NCBI GenBank assembly: GCA_903839965.1
Contig: CAIMEK010000947.1
Location: 1 to 11,186 of the forward strand
Origin: an uncultured Acetobacteraceae bacterium
GTDB lineage: Bacteria; Pseudomonadota; Alphaproteobacteria; Acetobacterales; Acetobacteraceae
DNA: 11,186 nucleotides
Direction: 5' to 3'
The notes beneath the pieces are model-generated. The model saw only the letters and a list, made by a program, of their open reading frames with translations, did not search any database and had not been told where the DNA came from. How positions within the stretch are numbered: the first letter of the stretch is position 1; the number at the start of each line of letters is the position of its first letter. The position numbers and the translations under genes are program-made. Shown here one piece after another: positions 7,060 through 11,186 of the stretch.

Positions 7060-7154
7060 ACAAAACCGGCCCCGGCTTCGGCCGCAACCGCCCGTGACGC
7101 AATCGCGATTATCGCCTATGAATTCGAAAATAAGTTGAACCGGGAGGGTTCGCC
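7060..7154 (+). promoter_or_regulatory. 95-bp spacer between the two binding-protein genes with hairpin and palindrome
   Basis: This is the only real spacer inside the operon. It holds a short UUCG-tetraloop hairpin (CGGC-TTCG-GCCG, 7073-7084), a 10-bp palindrome AATCGCGATT (7101-7110) running into GATTATCG (7107-7114), and AT-rich sequence to 7135. The second gene's ribosome-binding site GGGAGGG (7142-7148) is 6 nt before ATG 7155. The palindrome and AT-rich stretch could be a regulator site or secondary promoter. The hairpin could mark an mRNA processing point. None is certain. Confidence 0.35.
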
Positions 7155-8369
7155 ATGAAACGTCGTACGATGCTTGCCGGTGCCGCCGCGCTTGCCGCCG
7201 CGCCGCTGGCCTGTCCGCATGCCCAGCGGCCGGTGACGGTGCGCTGGTGGTACCACCTGGATGACCCCACCGCCACGCCGGCGAAGCTGGTGGCCGATTT
7301 CGAACAAGCCAATCCGGACATCAAGATCCAGGCCGAACCCATCCCCTTCAACGGCGGCGCCGACTACGACGCGCGGCTCTACACCACCATCATCGCCGGC
7401 AATGCGCCCGACACCGCCATGGTGAAGTTCGTCAACCAGCAGCGCCTGCTGGAAATGGAAGCGCTGCGGCCGCTCGACGACTACATCGCCGCCTGGCCCG
7501 GCCGGACCGACATTTCCGAGGACCTGTGGCGCCTGCACCGCAACAAGGACGGCCACCGCTACTACCTGCCGCTGCAGTACGTGGTGCTCTACATGTACGT
7601 GCGGCAGGACTGGTTCGCCCAGAAGAACCTGCCCATGCCGACCGACTTCGACAAGTTCCTCAACGCCGCCAAGGCGCTCACCGGCGACAACCGCTGGGGC
7701 TTCGGCATGCGCGGCGGCATCGGCGGGCACGACCATTGGGGCACTTTTGTCCTTGGCGGCGGCGCCAAGCTGGAAAAGGGCGGGCTGGTCACGCCGGCCG
7801 CGCTGGCGGCGAACCGCTGGTTCATCGACCTGTGGCGCGTGCACAAGGTGTTCCCGCCATCGGCGCCGAGCGACAGCTTCCTGCAGATCGTCGGCAACAT
7901 GAAGGCCGGCCGCACCGCGATGACCATCCACCATCTCGGCTCGGCGAACGAACTCGTCGCCGTGCTGGGCGACAGCCTCACCGCCATTCCGGTGCCGCGG
8001 GGCCCGGCCGGCGGCGCCTGGACCGATTTCGGCGACGGCTCGAACGCCATCTTCAACCAGAGCAAGAACCCCGAGGCGGTGTGGAAGTGGATTTCCTACC
8101 TCTCCACCTCGGCGCCGAACGTGGTGTTCAACAAGCTGTCCAACGAGGTGTCGGTCACCACGTCCGGCGGCAAGAACTGGGACGCCCAGCCGCAGCGCTT
8201 CCTCGACGCCACCGTCGGCTCCCTGCCGATCGCGCAGACCCTGCCGGCCACCCCGCAGACCGCCGACTTCAGCCTCACGGTGTGGCCGCAGACCACGCAG
8301 AAGGCGATGCTCGGGCAGGTCTCCCCGGATGACATGATGCAAATCTTCGAGAAGCATTTCTTCGGATGA
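7155..8369 (+). CDS. ABC importer extracellular solute-binding protein, family 1 (second paralogue)
   Basis: 404 aa, the closer partner of the permeases: its stop overlaps the first permease start (ATGA). The signal peptide is MKRRTMLAGAAALAAAPLA, followed by Cys20 where the first copy has Arg. The context P-L-A-C lacks the lipobox Leu at -3, so a lipoprotein is doubtful. The fold and motifs parallel the first copy, but several probable ligand-facing residues differ: Phe65, Asn66, Tyr110, Trp227, Val229 and Lys231 replace Trp, Gly, Asp, His, Thr and His. This suggests a changed or widened ligand range feeding the same permease pair. Unlike the first copy it has its own upstream spacer, so it may be expressed at a different level. 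Confidence 0.9.
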   Translation: MKRRTMLAGAAALAAAPLACPHAQRPVTVRWWYHLDDPTATPAKLVADFEQANPDIKIQAEPIPFNGGADYDARLYTTIIAGNAPDTAMVKFVNQQRLLEMEALRPLDDYIAAWPGRTDISEDLWRLHRNKDGHRYYLPLQYVVLYMYVRQDWFAQKNLPMPTDFDKFLNAAKALTGDNRWGFGMRGGIGGHDHWGTFVLGGGAKLEKGGLVTPAALAANRWFIDLWRVHKVFPPSAPSDSFLQIVGNMKAGRTAMTIHHLGSANELVAVLGDSLTAIPVPRGPAGGAWTDFGDGSNAIFNQSKNPEAVWKWISYLSTSAPNVVFNKLSNEVSVTTSGGKNWDAQPQRFLDATVGSLPIAQTLPATPQTADFSLTVWPQTTQKAMLGQVSPDDMMQIFEKHFFG

Positions 8370-9229
8370 GGCGTTCGGCTTTCACGCCGTGGCTGTTTCT
8401 GGCCCCGGCCCTGGTGGCAACCGTGGTGTTGGTGCTGGGGCCGGTGCTGGAGACGTTCTGGCTGTCGCTGCACAACGTGGTGCTGTTCCGCCCGCGCGTG
8501 CGCCCCTTCGTCGGCCTGGCCAACTACCTGGCGGTGCTGAACGACGAGGTGTTCTGGAGCAGCCTGGGACGTTCCGTTGTGTGGGTCGGTGCGGCGGTCG
8601 GGTTCCAGTTCTCGCTGGGCCTCACCGCGGCCCTGCTGCTGAACCGGCAATTCTGGTGGCGCCCGGTCGCGCGCGCGCTGGTCATCGTCCCGTGGGCGCT
8701 GCCCAGCGTCGTCATCGGCCTGGTGTGGACCTGGATGCTCGACTTCAACCTCGGCATCATCAACCAGCTCGGCATGCAGTTCGGCCTGCTGGACCACTCC
8801 ATCCCCTGGCTGGCGCAGCCCCGCACCGCCATGGCGGCGGTGATCCTGGCGATCACCTGGCAGGGCTTTCCGTTCTTCTGCGTCACCCTGCTGGCCGGCC
8901 TGCAATCGATCCCGCGCGAGCACTACGAAGCGGCCTCGATCGACGGCGCGGGTCCGGTGCGCAGCTTCTGGTACGTCACCCTGCCCGGGCTGATGCCGGT
9001 GATGGCGACGGCGTTGCTGCTGCGCATGATCTGGGTGGCCAATTCGCTCGACCTGCTGCTGGTGATGACCAGCGGCGGTCCCGGCACGTCGACCCAGACG
9101 CTGCCGCTCTATGCCTTCCTGAAGGCCTGGTCGGGCGCCGATTACGGCTACGGCTCCTCGCTCGCCGTGGTGCTCACACTGCTGCTGCTGAGCGTGGTGA
9201 TCGTCTATGCCGTGCGGAGCGGGAAATGA
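8366..9229 (+). CDS. ABC sugar importer permease, MalF/UgpA-like
   Basis: 287 aa with about six membrane helices: roughly 8-30, 70-92, 105-125, 155-178, 205-232 and 264-283. The cytoplasmic coupling loop between helices carries the EAA motif EAASIDGAGPVRSFWYVTLPG at 188-208, which docks onto the ATPase. The first periplasmic loop is short, as in the UgpA/LacF type and not in enterobacterial MalF. It forms the translocation channel with the next gene product. Translation is probably coupled: the start overlaps the upstream stop by ATGA and there is no good ribosome-binding site of its own. The stop again overlaps the next gene by ATGA. Confidence 0.93.
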   Translation: MRRSAFTPWLFLAPALVATVVLVLGPVLETFWLSLHNVVLFRPRVRPFVGLANYLAVLNDEVFWSSLGRSVVWVGAAVGFQFSLGLTAALLLNRQFWWRPVARALVIVPWALPSVVIGLVWTWMLDFNLGIINQLGMQFGLLDHSIPWLAQPRTAMAAVILAITWQGFPFFCVTLLAGLQSIPREHYEAASIDGAGPVRSFWYVTLPGLMPVMATALLLRMIWVANSLDLLLVMTSGGPGTSTQTLPLYAFLKAWSGADYGYGSSLAVVLTLLLLSVVIVYAVRSGK

Positions 9230-10050
9230 AGCGCGCCAGGCTGTTCTTCGGCACCGAGTTGCCGGTGCTGTGCATCCTCGTCTTCGGCCTCGGGCCGTGG
9301 CTGTGGATGATGATGACCTCGCTGCGCCCCGACCTGGAGCTGTCGCATTCGCCGATCACCCTGCTCCCGGGCCGCTTCACGCTTGAGCACTACATCAGCC
9401 TGCTGGAGCGGACCACCTTCGCCGCCAACCTGCGCGACAGCCTGATCGTCGCCACCGGCGCGGTGACGCTGGGGCTGCTGTTCTCGCTGCCGGCGGCCTA
9501 CGCCTTCTCGCGCTTCCGCTTCCCCGGACGGCGCACGCTCAGGGTGCAGTTCCTGGTGGTGAACATGTTCCCGGTGGTGATGCTGGTGCTGCCGCTGTTC
9601 ATCCTGTTGCGCGAGTTCGGCCTGCTCGACACCTACATCGCCCTGATCGCCGGCCACGCCACCTTCACGCTGCCCTTCGCCATCTGGCTGATGACCGGCT
9701 ACATGGACGGGCTGCCGGTGGAACTCGACGAATCCGCGATGATCGACGGCGCCACCCAGTTGCAGGTGCTGCGGCTGGTGATCCTGCCGCTGGCGGCACC
9801 CGGGGCGGTGGCGGTGGGGCTGTATCTCTTCATCGCCTCGTGGAACGAGTACCTGTTCGCGCTCATGCTGGCCGGGCGCAACGTGCGCACGGTCACGGTG
9901 GCGCTGCAGATGTTCATCGGCGAGAACACCATCAACTGGGGCTTGCTGGCCGCGGGCGGCACGCTGGGCGCATTGCCGGCGGTCATCCTGTTCCTGTTCG
10001 CGCAGAAGCGCCTGGTCGGCGGGCTTACCGGAGGGGCCGTCAAGGGATAG
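9226..10050 (+). CDS. ABC sugar importer permease, MalG/UgpE-like
   Basis: 274 aa, about six membrane helices (roughly 10-30, 72-95, 107-128, 138-158, 188-207, 240-260). The EAA coupling loop reads ELDESAMIDGATQLQVLRLV at 166-185, with DES in place of the usual EAA, a common variation in MalG-type subunits. The PLAAPG segment that follows is typical. GGAG lies 6 nt before the ATG, which overlaps the previous stop. It is the last gene of the operon: a nested hairpin and a convergent gene follow. No ATP-binding subunit is encoded between the regulator and this point. Confidence 0.93.
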   Translation: MKRARLFFGTELPVLCILVFGLGPWLWMMMTSLRPDLELSHSPITLLPGRFTLEHYISLLERTTFAANLRDSLIVATGAVTLGLLFSLPAAYAFSRFRFPGRRTLRVQFLVVNMFPVVMLVLPLFILLREFGLLDTYIALIAGHATFTLPFAIWLMTGYMDGLPVELDESAMIDGATQLQVLRLVILPLAAPGAVAVGLYLFIASWNEYLFALMLAGRNVRTVTVALQMFIGENTINWGLLAAGGTLGALPAVILFLFAQKRLVGGLTGGAVKG

Positions 10051-10077
10051 GCAAGCAAGGCGAGGGCTCCGGCCACG

Positions 10078-10113
10078 AACCCGGATGGCGGTGCGCTGAA
10101 CCGCCCGCGGGTT
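10078..10113. terminator. Nested hairpin between convergent genes at the operon end
   Basis: An outer 6-bp stem AACCCG/CGGGTT (10078-10083 with 10108-10113) encloses, across a small internal loop, a 6-bp stem GGCGGT/ACCGCC (10087-10092 with 10100-10105, 7-nt loop). It lies between the permease stop (10050) and the stop of the opposing gene (10117), so it can serve both transcripts. There is no U-tract on either side, so the mechanism is unclear. Confidence 0.5.
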
Positions 10114-10116
10114 GCT

Positions 10117-10707
10117 TCAGGACCTGGGCGCGCCGTGCGCCGCGGCGGCCTGCCGCGCGGCCTCGCGCACGCGATGGACATAGCGCGCATACCAGTTGGT
10201 GAAAGCGACGGCCGCCAGCAGCAGGGCGTAGGAGGCGGTCTCGTACTCCCAACCCCGAAAGACGAAACCCACCATCTCGCCGTAGGCCAGGCCGGCGTTC
10301 ACGCTGAATACCGCCGCCCAGACCGCGGTGACGATGACATTCGTCCGGATGAAGGCAGGGTCGTGCCAGAGCGAGCGATCGACCTGCTCGCGCGCGTAGT
10401 CCTCGGTGAAGGGTTTGCCGATCGCGATGGTGAACCACGAGGAGGCGGCAAGCGCGCCATTGGCCAGCACGCCCAGGTGCTCGGCGACCCACAGGTTCTC
10501 CAGGCCCACCACGGCCACCGTGGTCAGCAGGAAGAACGCCAGTCCTATCCACAGGACGATGCCGCGCAGGAGGCGGGTGACGCCCAACACCACGCTCAGC
10601 AGGAGGGCGACGACCAGCCCGACCTTGAGCTGGAAAAGAGTGTCCCGGGCAATGATCAGCAGCGCCAGCCAGGGCGCGAAGGTCAGCAGGAGCTTCACGA
10701 CCGACAC
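10117..10707 (-). CDS. Small integral membrane protein of unknown function
   Basis: 196 aa from a GTG start with AGGAGG 7 nt upstream. The frame is open further upstream, but that part is not protein-like. Hydrophobic helices lie at about 4-20, 27-44, 49-68, 78-95, 121-140 and 157-173, and the C-terminal tail is basic and Ala-rich. A polar segment GKPFTEDYAREQ (97-108), then W114-x-DP-F119 and N123, lies between helices four and five and looks like the conserved core of a family. The pattern of helices, the KP motif and the following W/N resemble septation protein YciB/IspZ in outline. That is a distant likeness only, and I do not assign the name. It is convergent with the importer operon and not functionally tied to it. 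Confidence 0.75.
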   Translation of the reverse strand: MSVVKLLLTFAPWLALLIIARDTLFQLKVGLVVALLLSVVLGVTRLLRGIVLWIGLAFFLLTTVAVVGLENLWVAEHLGVLANGALAASSWFTIAIGKPFTEDYAREQVDRSLWHDPAFIRTNVIVTAVWAAVFSVNAGLAYGEMVGFVFRGWEYETASYALLLAAVAFTNWYARYVHRVREAARQAAAAHGAPRS

Positions 10708-10714
10708 GGGGTCA

Positions 10715-10720
10715 CCTCCT
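10715..10720 (-). promoter_or_regulatory. Strong ribosome-binding site fixing the GTG start at 10707
   Basis: The minus strand reads AGGAGGTGA, a near-complete complement of the 16S rRNA tail, with AGGAGG 7 nt before GTG 10707. A second in-frame GTG three codons on is too far away. Confidence 0.75.
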
Positions 10721-10810
10721 TGCCGGCGGGCGCATGGCCCACGCACGGCGGCGCGTTCGTTTCCGGTGCAGCTAAGCCGACATTTCCCGGATGACCCGGG
10801 GCCGCAACGG

Positions 10811-10839
10811 ACAATAGTGATTTTCCGCGGCCCGTTGAA
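10811..10839 (-). promoter_or_regulatory. Weak candidate promoter for the membrane-protein gene
   Basis: On the minus strand TTCAAC (10839-10834), 17 bp and TATTGT (10816-10811) is the best promoter-like pair upstream. It would give a leader of about 97 nt. It matches consensus only at half of the -35 and four of six -10 bases. Confidence 0.25.
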
Positions 10840-10887
10840 GCCGTGGATGTGCCCCGCGATGCCGCCAGCGAGCGGAGGGCGCACAGG

Positions 10888-10939
10888 CTCTTGCGCCATG
10901 CGCCGTCGCAAGAGGCGGAAGCCGCTTCGCTTTTCCGCC
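10888..10939. repeat. Two adjacent stem-loops in non-coding DNA
   Basis: The first stem is CTCTTGCG/CGCAAGAG (10888-10895 with 10907-10914, 8 bp, 11-nt loop). The second is GGCGGAA/TTCCGCC (10914-10920 with 10933-10939, 7 bp, 12-nt loop). They abut with no gap. They could be a dispersed palindromic element or the folded body of a small RNA; within this window they are not repeated elsewhere. Confidence 0.5.
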
Positions 10940-11068
10940 GTGGATGGCAGCGATCTTCACGCATAGCGTGGCCCCGCTGTTCGCCTCATTGCCGGCCCCT
11001 GGCCCGCTCTCCCATGTCAATCCCCCAGCTCCCCGCGGCCGCGCATGCCCCGCCATCCCGCCGCGTAG

Positions 11069-11101
11069 CCCGCATTCGCGTAGCGAAATGCGGGATCTTT
11101 T
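11069..11101 (+). terminator. Rho-independent-type terminator, plus strand
   Basis: An 8-bp stem CCCGCATT/AATGCGGG (11069-11076 with 11087-11094) continues, past one bulged A, as CGC/GCG closing a GTA loop. It is followed by ATCTTTT. This is the only hairpin in the window with a proper T-run. The run is on the plus strand, yet no plus-strand gene lies between 10051 and here. Confidence 0.65.
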
Positions 11102-11103
11102 CC

Positions 11104-11132
11104 TTGCGCCGGCCACGGTTTTATGCTAGGAC
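11104..11132 (+). promoter_or_regulatory. Candidate promoter at the right edge
   Basis: TTGCGC (11104-11109), 17 bp, TAGGAC (11127-11132), right after the terminator. It has the same layout as the operon promoter at 4267-4295, including GCTAGG. The predicted start of transcription, about 11139-11140, coincides with a GTG codon. Confidence 0.35.
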
Positions 11133-11139
11133 TATTTTC

Positions 11140-11186
11140 GTGGAACCCGCCCCCCTCCCGGCCCCGGTCCAAGCCTTCGCCCCCGA
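11140..11186 (+). CDS. Possible start of a leaderless gene, cut by the right edge
   Basis: From GTG 11140 the frame stays open to the window end, giving a Pro/Ala-rich start (MEPAPLPAPVQAFAP). There is no ribosome-binding site, but the GTG lies at the expected transcription start of the promoter at 11104-11132, as in leaderless mRNAs. Fifteen codons are too few to identify it. Confidence 0.3.
   Translation, partial: MEPAPLPAPVQAFAP

Larger units (their letters stand above)
5826..8369 (+). repeat. Tandem duplication of the binding-protein gene
   Basis: Two direct copies, 5826-7059 and 7136-8369, each starting with the 11-mer TGAACCGGGAG, followed after 8 diverged bases by ATGAAACGTCGT and then the whole coding sequence to the stop. 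Both coding copies are 1215 bp without indels. Similarity drops sharply upstream of the 11-mer. In the first copy that 11-mer lies in the last codons of the hydrolase gene, which marks the left edge of the ancestral duplicated unit. Divergence of about a fifth of amino acids means the duplication is old. Confidence 0.85.
10722..11068. other. Gene-poor region of about 350 bp
   Basis: No frame on either strand here reads like a protein; the short open frames are Arg/Pro/Ala-rich composition artefacts. Apart from the candidate promoter at 10811-10839, a small CCCGG-N5-CCGGG hairpin at 10786-10800 and the double hairpin at 10888-10939, I see nothing definite. The terminator at 11069-11101 points rightward, so an untranslated plus-strand RNA ending there is possible. 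Confidence 0.5.

Noticed and set aside
7155..7217. Second binding protein as a lipoprotein (Cys20)
   Set aside because: The residues before Cys are P-L-A. A lipobox needs Leu or similar at -3, and the first paralogue has Arg at this position.
7116..8357. 413-codon open frame antisense to the second binding-protein gene (and similar long antisense frames at 5713-6981, 4289-5746 and 2841-4265)
   Set aside because: Their products are low-complexity (Arg, Gly, His, Ala, Val) and mirror the codon pattern of the true gene on the other strand, as is common in GC-rich DNA. The plus/minus genes called there have clear family motifs.
8389..9225. Open frame running in the permease-2 frame through the whole first permease gene
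   Set aside because: The upstream part is a shadow of the first permease. The real MalG-like start is ATG 9226, with a ribosome-binding site and the family's N-terminal helix.
10708..10911. 68-residue N-terminal extension of the membrane protein
   Set aside because: It is Arg/Gly/Cys-rich and not hydrophobic, while a near-perfect ribosome-binding site fixes GTG 10707.
10944..11129. 61-codon plus-strand open frame
   Set aside because: It is Pro/Arg/Ser-rich, has no ribosome-binding site, and runs straight through the terminator hairpin.
1..11186. CRISPR arrays, tRNA or rRNA genes, insertion sequences or integrase genes
   Set aside because: I found no spaced direct repeats, no tRNA cloverleaf or T-loop signature, no transposase-like protein and no terminal inverted repeats with target duplication.

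Overview
The window is about two-thirds G+C, with tight head-to-tail genes, ATGA stop/start overlaps and few AT-rich stretches. This fits an alphaproteobacterium. The GC-rich paired hairpins after genes and the overall gene style resemble Acetobacteraceae/Rhodospirillales, but no rRNA or marker gene confirms this. All calls come from reading the sequence by eye; no database search was made.

Left part (1-2821). A minus-strand gene encodes an HtrA-like protein with a PDZ domain. It has lost the His and Asp of the catalytic triad and has no signal peptide. It ends in a double hairpin, and a further minus-strand gene seems to start at the very left edge. Divergent from it is a two-gene plus-strand unit: a Gfo/Idh/MocA-type oxidoreductase overlapping a YaiI/YqxD (UPF0178) protein. 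An 11-bp inverted repeat around the second stop codon separates this unit from the next, convergent gene.

Middle (2825-4328). A minus-strand gene encodes a soluble HemAT-type aerotaxis transducer: a haem-binding globin-coupled sensor domain followed by a methyl-accepting signalling domain. The 163-bp divergent spacer on its right carries a candidate promoter and an inverted repeat in front of the next operon.

Main operon (4329-10050, plus strand). The order is FCD-type GntR regulator, HSL-family alpha/beta hydrolase, two tandem paralogous family 1 solute-binding proteins (both 404 aa, about 78% identical without gaps by hand count), then MalF-like and MalG-like permeases. Three junctions overlap by ATGA and the hydrolase/first binding protein junction is 5 bp. 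Only the two binding-protein genes are separated by a real spacer (95 bp). This looks like a regulated CUT1-type ABC importer for a sugar or sugar-like compound, coupled to a cytoplasmic esterase. It has no ATPase gene here, so it must borrow or import one. The duplicated binding protein, the missing ATPase and a short AT-rich motif shared by the spacers are the most interesting features.

Right part (10051-11186). A nested hairpin lies between the permease gene and a convergent small membrane-protein gene of unknown function (196 aa, GTG start with an excellent ribosome-binding site). About 430 bp without a convincing gene follow. They hold two adjacent hairpins and a rho-independent-type terminator with no visible gene in front of it. 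A candidate promoter and the first codons of a possible leaderless plus-strand gene lie at the right edge.
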